A stretch of DNA of 64,000 nt from Curtobacterium sp. MCSS17_008 (lineage in GTDB: Bacteria; Actinomycetota; Actinomycetes; Actinomycetales; Microbacteriaceae), in assembly GCF_003234185.1 (NCBI RefSeq), contig NZ_QKSM01000003.1:62001-126000 (forward strand), written 5' to 3'. Position 1 is the stretch's first letter. Every line of letters begins with the position of its first letter. The translations under genes and the position numbers were made by a program. Under the pieces are notes generated by a model. The model did not search any database, was not told the DNA's origin, and saw only the letters and a list, made by a program, of their open reading frames with translations. Positions 14,820 through 24,272 of this stretch are shown in pieces.

Positions 14820-17071
14820 GCGGCAGCACCGTCGAGCTCGACATCACGGGCATGACCTGCGCGTCGTGCGCGAACCGCATCGAGCGCAAGCTCGGCAAGC
14901 TGCCCGGCGTCACCGCGACGGTCAACTACGCGACCGAGCAGGCGCAGGTCGAGGTCACCGGGCCGGAGGCGGTCGACACCACGGCGCTCGTCGCCGCGGT
15001 CGAGGCAGCCGGGTACGGGGCGACCGTGCACGTCCAGCAGCCGCCCGCAGGAACCGACGACGACGGGTCCTTGCCGGACGACCCGACCGCCCCGCTCCGC
15101 CAGCGGCTCGTCGTGTCCGCGGTGCTCGCGGTGCCCGTCGTCCTGCTGTCGATGGTGCCACCGCTGCAGTTCCCGGACTGGCAGTGGGCGGCCCTGGCCC
15201 TGGCCGCACCCGTCGCGGTCTGGGGCGCCCTGCCGTTCCACCGCGCCGCGTGGGTGAACGCGCGGCACGGCGCCGCGACGATGGACACCCTGGTGAGCGT
15301 CGGGGTCCTCGCCGCGTTCGGCTGGTCGCTGTACGCGCTCTTCCTCGGCGACGCCGGGCGCTCCGGGATGCACATGGCCTTCTCGTGGTTCGCGACCGAC
15401 CCCGAGGCGAGTGACCTCTACCTCGAGGTCGCCGCCGCCGTGACGGTCTTCATCCTGGCCGGTCGGTACATGGAGGCCCGGGCGAAGCAGCGCTCCGGAG
15501 CGGCACTGCGCGCGCTGCTCGAGCTCGGGGCGAAGGACGCCTCGGTCCTGCGCGACGGCCCGTCCGGTCCGGTCGAGACCCGCGTGCCCGCCGCGTCGCT
15601 CGTCGTCGGAGACGTCGTCGTGGTGCGGCCGGGGGAGCGGATCCCGAGCGACGGTGTCGTCCGCGAGGGGTCGTCGGCCGTCGACCTCAGCATGCTCACC
15701 GGCGAGTCGGTCCCGGTCGAGGTCCGGCCGGGCGACCGGGTGACCGGGGCGACCATCGACGTCGGGGGTCGGCTCGTGGTCGAGGTCACGGCGGTCGGCG
15801 CCGACACCGAGCTCGCCCGGATGGGCAGGTTGGTCGAGGACGCGCAGACGGGCAAGGCCGAGGTGCAGCGACTCGCCGACCGGGTCTCCGCCGTCTTCGT
15901 GCCGGTCGTCATCGGGCTCGCCGTGCTCGCGTTCGTCGGGTGGCTGGTGGCCGGCGGCTCCCTGACCGCCGCGTTCACGGCCGCGGTGGCGACACTGATC
16001 ATCGCGTGCCCGTGTGCACTCGGACTCGCGACGCCGACCGCGCTGCTCGTCGGCACCGGGCGGGGCTCGCAGCTCGGCATCCTCATCGGCGGGCCGCAGG
16101 CGCTCGAGCGCACCCGTGGCGTCGACACGATCGTGCTCGACAAGACCGGCACCGTGACCACGGGCGAGATGCGACTGACCGCGGTGGTGACGGCGGGCGA
16201 CGACGTCACCGCTGCGGCGCTGCTCGCCGTGGCGGCGTCGGCGGAGGACGGCTCGGAGCACCCGGTGGCCCGCGCGGTCGTCCGGGCCGCCCGCGAGCAG
16301 GGCCTCGACGTGCCGGTCGCGGAGCAGTTCACCGCGACGCCGGGTGCCGGCGTGCAGGCGGTCGTCGACGGCGAGGTCGTCGTCGTCGGGACCGCCCGGT
16401 GGTCGGCTGAGGCGTGGGCCCTCCACGTGCCCGACGAGCTGTCCGACCGGGTGGCCGCGGCCGAGTCCGACGGTGGGACCGCGGTGCTGGTCGCTCGGGG
16501 CGGTGCCGTGCTCGGCGCGGTCGTCGTCGGCGACACCGTGAAGCCCGAGGCCGCCGAGGCCGTGCGCCGTCTCGTCGCGCTCGGCCTGCGACCGGTGCTG
16601 CTGACCGGTGACAACGAGGGTGCTGCACGGGCGGTCGCCGCGAAGGTCGGCATCGACGAGGTGCACGCCCGGGCGACCCCCGCCTCGAAGCTCGACACGG
16701 TCCGCGGACTGCAGGCCGTCGGGCGGAGCGTCGCGATGGTCGGTGACGGGGTCAACGACGCGGCAGCGCTGGCGGCGGCGGACCTCGGCATCGCCATGGG
16801 GGCCGGGACGGACGCGGCGATCGCGGCGAGCGACATCACGGTCGTGAGCGGTCGGCTGACCGTCGTGGCCGACGCCGTCCGGTTGTCGCGGGCAACGCTG
16901 CGGACGATCCGGGGCAACCTGTTCTGGGCGTTCGCCTACAACGTCGCGGCGATCCCGCTCGCGATGGCGGGGCTGCTCAACCCCGTGCTGGCGGGTGCTG
17001 CGATGGCCTTCTCGTCCGTGTTCGTCGTCACCAACAGCCTCCGCCTCCGCCGCTTCGCCCCGTCCGACTGA
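14816..17071 (+). CDS. copA: Copper-exporting P1B-type ATPase
   Basis: 751 residues. One N-terminal metal-binding domain ([12 protein letters not shown]), about eight membrane helices, actuator loop with the TGES motif ([10 protein letters not shown]), the transmembrane CPC site ([19 protein letters not shown]), phosphorylation site [10 protein letters not shown], the His-Pro pair (SEHPVARAV) and hinge [10 protein letters not shown]. The CPC motif fits Cu(I)/Ag(I) export. GTG start in GTGA overlap with copZ, so the three-gene module is one coupled unit. Confidence 0.96.
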   Translation: MSGSTVELDITGMTCASCANRIERKLGKLPGVTATVNYATEQAQVEVTGPEAVDTTALVAAVEAAGYGATVHVQQPPAGTDDDGSLPDDPTAPLRQRLVVSAVLAVPVVLLSMVPPLQFPDWQWAALALAAPVAVWGALPFHRAAWVNARHGAATMDTLVSVGVLAAFGWSLYALFLGDAGRSGMHMAFSWFATDPEASDLYLEVAAAVTVFILAGRYMEARAKQRSGAALRALLELGAKDASVLRDGPSGPVETRVPAASLVVGDVVVVRPGERIPSDGVVREGSSAVDLSMLTGESVPVEVRPGDRVTGATIDVGGRLVVEVTAVGADTELARMGRLVEDAQTGKAEVQRLADRVSAVFVPVVIGLAVLAFVGWLVAGGSLTAAFTAAVATLIIACPCALGLATPTALLVGTGRGSQLGILIGGPQALERTRGVDTIVLDKTGTVTTGEMRLTAVVTAGDDVTAAALLAVAASAEDGSEHPVARAVVRAAREQGLDVPVAEQFTATPGAGVQAVVDGEVVVVGTARWSAEAWALHVPDELSDRVAAAESDGGTAVLVARGGAVLGAVVVGDTVKPEAAEAVRRLVALGLRPVLLTGDNEGAARAVAAKVGIDEVHARATPASKLDTVRGLQAVGRSVAMVGDGVNDAAALAAADLGIAMGAGTDAAIAASDITVVSGRLTVVADAVRLSRATLRTIRGNLFWAFAYNVAAIPLAMAGLLNPVLAGAAMAFSSVFVVTNSLRLRRFAPSD

Positions 17072-17160
17072 GGTCGGGCGTCCGGCCCACCGGGCGGGCG
17101 ACGCCCGGGCCGGGACGCCGCACGGTCCGCCGACTGTGCGCGGGCGGACCGCGACGGCAC

Positions 17161-17166
17161 TACGCT
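17161..17166 (+). promoter_or_regulatory. -10 box upstream of pgi
   Basis: TACGCT fits the TAnnnT -10 pattern and would start transcription near 17173, about 70 nt before pgi. It is flanked by the inverted pair GCGGACC (17144-17150) and GGTCCGC (17174-17180). Confidence 0.4.
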
Positions 17167-17240
17167 CGGACGTGGTCCGCGACGCAGCGCTGCGGTGACC
17201 CGCGGTCCAGTACGTCTTGAAGGTACCCAGGAGGACCGAA

Positions 17241-18950
<1,710 letters not shown>

Positions 18951-18961
18951 CGCACGCACCT

Positions 18962-19009
18962 GACGGACGGGAGGCCCGTGGCGGATCCGCCACGGGCCTC
19001 CCGTCCGTC
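18962..19009. terminator. Perfect 48-bp palindrome after pgi (dispersed family, zero loop)
   Basis: 24-bp arms meeting at a central GGATCC with no mismatch and no unpaired loop, beginning GACGGACGGGAGGC. It lies 12 nt after the pgi stop, between convergent genes, and is the best-preserved copy of the family. No U-tract follows, as is usual in high-GC actinobacteria. Confidence 0.8.
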
Positions 19010-19058
19010 TCCTGGCGATGTCCGCCGGCGGCGACCCGGCCGGGGCGCGGCGTGCGCG

Positions 19059-19964
19059 TCAGCGCGCGAGCGGATCGAGGTTGAGCGTGGTGCCCGCGTA
19101 GAGGTACTGGTCGTCGCCGAAGACCTGCACGTCGGCGTTCAGCCAGACGAGTGCCTTCACGCTGATGCCGAATCGAGCGGCCACGTCCCCGATGAGGTCG
19201 TCGCGCGCGACCGTGTACGAGCGCGGTGCCCCGGACGCCGTCGACGCCGTGACCGGCCCGGCGGCGTTCGCCCGCGAGCCGCCGTCGACCGGGTGCACGT
19301 TCGTCTGCCGCTCCGGCACCGACCAGCGGACCGGCGCGACCGCGAGCACCTTGCCGGCCGCGATCTCGATCGGCAGGTCCGTCCGCCCCGCGTCGGCCGC
19401 GGAGGCCACCACGAGCGTGACGAGCCCGGACGGGTCGACGCCGGAGCCGTCCAGCGGGACCTCCTTCGCGACCGGCGTCGGCGTCGGACCGCCGAGCACG
19501 GTGTCCCCCACGCCGGGGTAGGTCAGCCCGTCGCCCACCTGTCGTTCACGTTCGAAGAACCCCACGCCGACCGGTACGGGGAGCGACGACGTCACGCCGG
19601 TGTACTGCGCCGTGAAGGTGTCGTCCCCGTCGGCGACGACCCGGTAGTGGAAGTGGATGCTGCCCTTGGGGGAAGCGACGTCGCCCTCCGTCAGGACCGT
19701 CCCGGCGGGGATGGGCGTGAGCGCCGGATCGGGCACGGCGGCCTCGGTCGCGACCGGTGTCGGTGCACGGGGTGTGGCCGATGCCTCGAGCAGGGCCGCG
19801 TCCGGGTCCTGGGTCGGCGTCGCCGTCGATGCGGGGGTCCGGCTCGCCGTCGGCGGGTCCGAGGGCGCGCGGAGCGCTCCGTCGGACCCGCCGAGCAGCG
19901 AGCACCCGGACAGCGCGACGGCGACGACCAGAGCGGTGCCGCCGGTCGCGACGGTTCGGTTCAT
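19059..19964 (-). CDS. LysM-domain lipoprotein
   Basis: 301 residues. Signal peptide with lipobox VALSGCSLL puts the lipidated Cys near residue 21. A Thr/Pro/Ala-rich tether follows (to about residue 90), then a globular part (SIHFHYRVVADGDDTFTAQY). The C-terminal 50 residues are a LysM-like unit (SYTVARDDLIGDVAARFGIS to QYLYAGTTLNLDP). It should be anchored outside the membrane and bind peptidoglycan. No enzymatic motif is seen. It is monocistronic and convergent with pgi. Confidence 0.85.
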   Translation of the reverse strand: MNRTVATGGTALVVAVALSGCSLLGGSDGALRAPSDPPTASRTPASTATPTQDPDAALLEASATPRAPTPVATEAAVPDPALTPIPAGTVLTEGDVASPKGSIHFHYRVVADGDDTFTAQYTGVTSSLPVPVGVGFFERERQVGDGLTYPGVGDTVLGGPTPTPVAKEVPLDGSGVDPSGLVTLVVASAADAGRTDLPIEIAAGKVLAVAPVRWSVPERQTNVHPVDGGSRANAAGPVTASTASGAPRSYTVARDDLIGDVAARFGISVKALVWLNADVQVFGDDQYLYAGTTLNLDPLAR

Positions 19965-20061
19965 GATTCCCCCTCGGTTCCCGATGCTACCGCCGGGTCC
20001 GGCGCGGGAGGGACCGCGGTGCGGCGATGTGTCCGAGGGTGTAGCTGTCGGTGCGAGCGGC

Positions 20062-20067
20062 TACCGT
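20062..20067 (+). promoter_or_regulatory. -10 box of a leaderless promoter for the gene at 20074
   Basis: TACCGT ends 6 nt before the ATG, with no ribosome binding site between. Confidence 0.5.
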
Positions 20068-20073
20068 CGAGGC

Positions 20074-20583
20074 ATGGACCGCCACGACATCCTCGCCGCA
20101 GCAGCCGCCGCCCACGCCGCACGCATCGCCGAGGCCGGCGGTGACGACACCGTCGCCCGGCAGCGCGCCGCCGCGGTCGGGGGTCGCGAGCACGGCACGG
20201 ACGACGCCTCGGCCGACGCCGTCCGAGCGGTCGAGCGCCGGCGCGCGGGAGAGGTGGAACGGGCTGCCGAGCGCACCGAGGGTGCACTGTCCGACTGGCA
20301 CCGGATGGGCACCCGTCGCGGGGTCACTCCGGACGAGCAGCTCCGGAGCGCCTGGACGGTCACCGGGGTGCCGGAGCCAGGCGCTGCACGCGCGCTGGCG
20401 AACGTCCTGCTGTCGACCGCGGGCCACGCGGGCCGGGTGGCGGATGCCGCACGGCGGAACCCGGCACTCGGCGGTGCCGCCAGCGCTGCCGCGCGCCGGA
20501 CGGTCCGCCGGTACACCGACCACGGAGCGGGCATGGCATCGCTCGGAGACGTCCTCGACGGCGGTCCCTCCTCGTCCGACTGA
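20074..20583 (+). CDS. Hypothetical protein, alanine/arginine-rich
   Basis: 169 residues, soluble, helical, very rich in Ala and Arg; I recognise no family. It starts MDRHDILAAAAAAHAARIAE and ends SLGDVLDGGPSSSD. Charged stretches alternate (VRAVERRRAGEVERAAERTE), which suggests a coiled-coil or DNA-associated protein, but nothing decisive. Codon third positions are strongly G/C, so it is real coding sequence. The leaderless -10 fixes the start. Confidence 0.65.
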   Translation: MDRHDILAAAAAAHAARIAEAGGDDTVARQRAAAVGGREHGTDDASADAVRAVERRRAGEVERAAERTEGALSDWHRMGTRRGVTPDEQLRSAWTVTGVPEPGAARALANVLLSTAGHAGRVADAARRNPALGGAASAAARRTVRRYTDHGAGMASLGDVLDGGPSSSD

Positions 20584-20693
20584 GCCTCCCCGGCCACCCG
20601 CCGTCGGCCAGGGTGGTTCCGGGCCGTGACACATCGGACCGCTCCCTCGCTCCTGAGGCGTTTCCCGGATCGGTCCAACGTCAGGTCGACAGA

Positions 20694-20713
20694 ATGTCCA
20701 ATTGACAGGACAT
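20694..20713. promoter_or_regulatory. Inverted repeat overlapping the -35 of the sugar-porter gene
   Basis: ATGTCC (20694-20699) and GGACAT (20708-20713) are separated by 8 nt that contain a consensus -35, TTGACA (20702-20707). It lies 62 nt upstream of the sugar transporter ATG. A repressor bound here would block the promoter. No regulator gene is adjacent. Confidence 0.55.
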
Positions 20714-20774
20714 GGAATCGGGACACCCTCGCTGCACGCAACGCCGCGCAGTCACCCGACGAAGGAGTCATCGA

Positions 20775-22232
20775 ATGGTCGACATCAAGCCGACAGCACC
20801 GAACGTCGCACTTCCACCGGTGGGGGAGGGCCCCCACCGTCGCCGTCTGGGCGTCCTGGCCCTGGTCGCGACCTTCGGCGGCCTGCTCTTCGGCTACGAC
20901 ACCGGCGTGATCAACGGCGCGCTGCTCCCGATGAAGGAGGAGCTCGGCCTGACCAACCTGACCGAGGGTGTCGTCACGAGCTCGCTCCTCTTCGGTGCCG
21001 CGGTCGGGGCCGTGCTCGGCGGTCGGATCGCGGACGGCTGGGGCCGGCGCAACACGATCATCCTGCTCGCGGTCACGTTCTTCGTCGGCACGCTCACCTG
21101 CGTCTTCGCCCCCGCCTTCGGGGTGATGGTGGTCGGTCGTGTGCTGCTCGGCCTGGCGGTCGGCGGCGCATCGACGGTGGTGCCCGTCTTCCTCGCCGAG
21201 CTCGCGCCCTACGAGATCCGCGGATCGCTCTCGGGGCGCAACGAGCTCATGATCGTGATCGGTCAGCTCGCCGCCTTCGTGGTCAACGCGATCATCGGCA
21301 ACCTCTGGGGTGAGGGCGACGGCGTCTGGCGCGTCATGCTCGCCGTCTGCGCCCTGCCCGCGATCGCACTCTTCGTCGGCATGCTCCGGGTGCCCGAGTC
21401 CCCGCGCTGGCTCGCGTCGAAGGGCCGGTACGGCGAGGCCCTGTCGGTGCTGGGGCAGATCCGGTCGGAGGAGCGCGCGAAGGCCGAGCTCGACGACATC
21501 AAGCGCACGAACGAGGCCGAGGCGAAGGTCCAGCAGGTCAGCGGGTGGCGCACGCTGCTCGGCAACAAGTGGTTGATCCGGATCGTGCTCATCGGCGCGG
21601 GTATCGGCATCGCGCAGCAGCTGACCGGCATCAACTCGATCATGTACTACGGCCAGACCGTGCTCATCGAGTCGGGCTTCGAGTCGTCCGCGGCCCTCAT
21701 CGCGAACATCGCGCCCGGCGTCATCGCCGTCGTCGGTGGCTTCATCGCGATCTACAACATGGAGAAGATCAACCGCCGGACGACCCTGATCCTCGGGTAC
21801 TCGCTCACCACGGTGTGCCACTTCCTCATTGGCATCGCGTCGATGACGCTCGTCGAGGGCAACCCCGCCCGCCCGTGGGTGATCCTGTTCCTCGTCGTCG
21901 CCTTCGTCGGGTCGATGCAGACGTTCCTCAACATCGCCACGTGGGTGATCCTGTCGGAGATCTTCCCGACGCAGATCCGTGCGCTCGGCATGGGCATCGC
22001 GGTGTTCTGCCTCTGGACCGCGAACGCGTTCCTCGGGCTGTACTTCCCGACCATCGTCGCCGCCACGGGCATCACCGGCACCTTCTTCGGCTTCGCCGCC
22101 GTCGGCGTCCTGGCCCTGCTCTTCATCTGGAAGTTCGTCCCGGAGAGCCGTGGTCGCACCCTCGAGGAGGTCGAGGAAGGGGTCACCACCGGCAACATCT
22201 TCACGGTGCTGCAGAAGGCGCCGCGCCGCTGA
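20775..22232 (+). CDS. Sugar-porter family MFS transporter
   Basis: 485 residues, twelve membrane helices. Sugar-porter signatures are clear: FGGLLFGYDTGVINGALLPM in helix 1, GGRIADGWGRRNTI after helix 2, VPVFLAELAPYEIRGSLSGR after helix 4, the QQLTGINSIMYYG stretch in helix 7 and PESRGRTLEEVEE at the end. This resembles proton-coupled sugar or inositol symporters (XylE/IolT type). The ATG at 20775 has GAAGGAG at good spacing. Which sugar it carries cannot be told. Confidence 0.93.
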   Translation: MVDIKPTAPNVALPPVGEGPHRRRLGVLALVATFGGLLFGYDTGVINGALLPMKEELGLTNLTEGVVTSSLLFGAAVGAVLGGRIADGWGRRNTIILLAVTFFVGTLTCVFAPAFGVMVVGRVLLGLAVGGASTVVPVFLAELAPYEIRGSLSGRNELMIVIGQLAAFVVNAIIGNLWGEGDGVWRVMLAVCALPAIALFVGMLRVPESPRWLASKGRYGEALSVLGQIRSEERAKAELDDIKRTNEAEAKVQQVSGWRTLLGNKWLIRIVLIGAGIGIAQQLTGINSIMYYGQTVLIESGFESSAALIANIAPGVIAVVGGFIAIYNMEKINRRTTLILGYSLTTVCHFLIGIASMTLVEGNPARPWVILFLVVAFVGSMQTFLNIATWVILSEIFPTQIRALGMGIAVFCLWTANAFLGLYFPTIVAATGITGTFFGFAAVGVLALLFIWKFVPESRGRTLEEVEEGVTTGNIFTVLQKAPRR

Positions 22233-22248
22233 CGCGGCGCACACCGGA

Positions 22249-22294
22249 ACGGACGGGAGGCACGGTGTCGGCTGGCACCGTGCCTCCCGTCCGT
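22249..22294. terminator. Dispersed palindrome, copy after the sugar porter
   Basis: Perfect 19-bp arms (22249-22267 and 22276-22294) with an 8-nt loop, starting 17 nt after the stop and lying between convergent genes. The inner part reads CACGGTG here rather than CGCGG. Confidence 0.8.
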
Positions 22295-22311
22295 CGTGCG
22301 GTCGCGACCCG

Positions 22312-23310
22312 CTACGGGCGCAGGAGCACCTTGCCGACGCGGCCGGCGGTGTCGCTGGCGCGTGCCGCGTCCCGGGCGTCCTCGAACACGAAGGTCTCCG
22401 AGACGGGGAGCGTCAGCGAGCCGTCGAGCACGCGGGTGATGAGCTCACCGAAGAGCTGGCCCTTGAGCTCGGCGGGCATGGTCTTGCTGACGACCGCGCC
22501 CCAGAAGCCCTTGACCGTGATCTGGCCGAAGATGACCTTGCCCGACGGGATCTCGAGCGTCGGCGAGGCCATCGCACCGAAGACGACCAGCGTCGCGTCC
22601 TCGCCCAGGACCGAGGCGATGTCGCCCGCGGCCTTGCCACCGACGGACTCGACGCCGGCGACGATCGGGGCGCCGCCCGTGAGCTCGCGGACCTGGTCCT
22701 GCCAGCCCTCGGCGTCGGTGGCGACGATGCGGTCGATGCCCTGCTCGCGGAGCTCGTCGACGCCCTCGGCGCGACGGACCAGGCCGATCACGTTGATGCC
22801 GCGGGCCTTGCCGAGCTGCGCGACCATGCGACCGACGGCGCCGTTCGCGGCGTTCTGGATGATCCAGTCACCCTCGTGCAGGTCGAGCGAGTGCAGCAGG
22901 CTGATCGCGCTGAACGGCATCGAGACGAGCTGCGCGGCGGCCTCGTCGGGCATCGCGTCCGGCACGGGGACGAGCCCGGCGGCATCGGTCACGTAGTACT
23001 CGGCCCAGACGCCGAACGTGCCACCGGCGACACGCTGGCCGACCTGCAGGCGGTCGACGCCCTCGCCGAGGGCCTCGACGACGCCCAGCGCCTCGGTGCC
23101 GCTGGCGGCGGGCAGCTCGGGCTTGAAGCCGTAGGTGCCGCGGATGGTCCACAGGTCGTGGTTGTGGATCGGGGAGAGCACCGTGCGGACGAGCACCTGG
23201 CCGGGACCGGGCTGCGGGACCGGACGCTCGGCGACGGTCAGGACGTCGGCTGGCTCGCCGAAGGTCTCGTGCACGACGGCGCGCATGGTGGTGGGGGTGG
23301 TGTCGGTCAT
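22312..23310 (-). CDS. MDR-family oxidoreductase (quinone/enoyl reductase-like)
   Basis: 332 residues, medium-chain dehydrogenase/reductase without the structural zinc Cys cluster. A GroES-like N-terminal half (GPGQVLVRTVLSPIHNHDLW) is followed by a Rossmann half (WIIQNAANGAVGRMVAQLGK) with the AxxxVG pattern of the enoyl-reductase/quinone-reductase branch. An NADPH-dependent reduction of an enoyl or quinone compound is likely. It is 3 nt downstream of ohr and probably in one operon with it, which suggests a role in detoxifying lipid-peroxidation products; that is inference. Confidence 0.85.
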   Translation of the reverse strand: MTDTTPTTMRAVVHETFGEPADVLTVAERPVPQPGPGQVLVRTVLSPIHNHDLWTIRGTYGFKPELPAASGTEALGVVEALGEGVDRLQVGQRVAGGTFGVWAEYYVTDAAGLVPVPDAMPDEAAAQLVSMPFSAISLLHSLDLHEGDWIIQNAANGAVGRMVAQLGKARGINVIGLVRRAEGVDELREQGIDRIVATDAEGWQDQVRELTGGAPIVAGVESVGGKAAGDIASVLGEDATLVVFGAMASPTLEIPSGKVIFGQITVKGFWGAVVSKTMPAELKGQLFGELITRVLDGSLTLPVSETFVFEDARDAARASDTAGRVGKVLLRP

Positions 23311-23313
23311 GGG

Positions 23314-23736
23314 TCAGTCCTCCGAGACGACGATGGTGACGTCGATGTTGCCGCGGGTGGCGTTCGAGTACGGGCAGACCTGGTGCGCGGCGTCCGCGAG
23401 GGCCTGGGCCTGGTCGTGCTCCATGCCGGGGATGACGACCTCGAGCATGACGGCGAGCTGGTAGCCACCCTGGCCGTCCGGGCCGATCTGCACGCGGCCG
23501 CCGACGGACGAGTCGGTGATCTGCACCTTCTGCGCGCGGGCGACGCCCTGCAGGGCGGAGTGGAAGCACGCGGCGTACCCGGCGGCGAAGAGCTGCTCGG
23601 GGTTCGCGCCGTTGCCGGAACCGCCCATCTCCTTCGGGATGGCGAGGTCGAAGTCGACCGTGCCGTCGCTCGTGGTGACGTGGCCGTTGCGGCCTTCGCC
23701 GGTGGCGAGGGCCTCGGCGGTGTAGAGGACGTCCAT
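23314..23736 (-). CDS. ohr: Organic hydroperoxide resistance protein (Ohr/OsmC)
   Basis: 140 residues. Both redox cysteines of Ohr are present: AACFHSALQGVA (peroxidatic) and QVCPYSNATRGN (resolving), with NPEQLFAAGYAACF as the family signature. It reduces organic hydroperoxides with lipoyl cofactors as donor. It sits 25 nt after ohrR. Confidence 0.95.
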   Translation of the reverse strand: MDVLYTAEALATGEGRNGHVTTSDGTVDFDLAIPKEMGGSGNGANPEQLFAAGYAACFHSALQGVARAQKVQITDSSVGGRVQIGPDGQGGYQLAVMLEVVIPGMEHDQAQALADAAHQVCPYSNATRGNIDVTIVVSED

Positions 23737-23761
23737 GTGGGTCCTTCCTTCCTTCGTGGGG

Positions 23762-24235
23762 TCAGTGGGTCGGTGCCGTGGGGGCGTCGACCGCCGCGCC
23801 GGTGCCGTCGGCCGCGGCGTGCATCGTCGCGGTCAGTCGTTGCAGGGTCGCGATGAGCTCCAGTGCCGACTGCTCGTCGGGCAGTCCCATGCCTGCCGCG
23901 ATCCGCGCGGGGACGTGGGCGAGCTCGGACCGGACGGAGCGGCCGCGCTCGCCGAGCGTCACGGTGACGACGCGCTCGTCGGTGCTGCGGCGGGATCGGC
24001 GCACCAGGTCGCCCTGCTCCATGCGGCGGAGCAGGGGTGAGAGCGTGCCCGAGTCGAGCTGCAGGTGCTCGCCGAGGCTCGACACGGTCTGGTCGCCCTC
24101 GATCCACAGGGTCACGAGGACGAGGTACTGCGGGTACGTGATGCCCCAGGGCTCGAGCAGCGCGCGGTACGCCTGGGTCGTTGCCCGGGACGCCGCGTAC
24201 AGCGAGAAGCACACCATCTCGTCGGTCACCGGCAT
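23762..24235 (-). CDS. ohrR: OhrR: MarR-family organic-peroxide-sensing repressor
   Basis: 157 residues. MarR winged helix (YPQYLVLVTLWIEGDQTVSS, LGEHLQLDSGTLSPLLRRM, RSTDERVVTVTLGERG). The reactive Cys near the N-terminus is in MVCFSLYAASR, matching the OhrR sensing site. The ATG at 24235 (MPVTDEMVC) is chosen because the longer GTG start would sit inside the operator. Peroxide oxidation of the Cys should release ohr. Confidence 0.9.
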   Translation of the reverse strand: MPVTDEMVCFSLYAASRATTQAYRALLEPWGITYPQYLVLVTLWIEGDQTVSSLGEHLQLDSGTLSPLLRRMEQGDLVRRSRRSTDERVVTVTLGERGRSVRSELAHVPARIAAGMGLPDEQSALELIATLQRLTATMHAAADGTGAAVDAPTAPTH

Positions 24236-24244
24236 GCTCAGAGT

Positions 24245-24272
24245 GTTGCACGCAACCGGGTTGTGCACAACC
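24245..24272. promoter_or_regulatory. OhrR operator region
   Basis: GGTTGTGCACAACC (24259-24272) is a perfect 14-bp palindrome, and GTTGC-AC-GCAAC (24246-24257 approximately) is a second inverted repeat 1-2 nt away. Both lie 10-37 nt upstream of the ohrR ATG and run into the 3' end of the MurE-like gene. A -10 candidate TAGGTT overlaps the palindrome's edge. Confidence 0.7.

Noticed and set aside
20626..20910. Plus-strand frame overlapping the sugar-porter promoter
   Set aside because: It covers the -35 and operator, and it overlaps the transporter gene in another frame.
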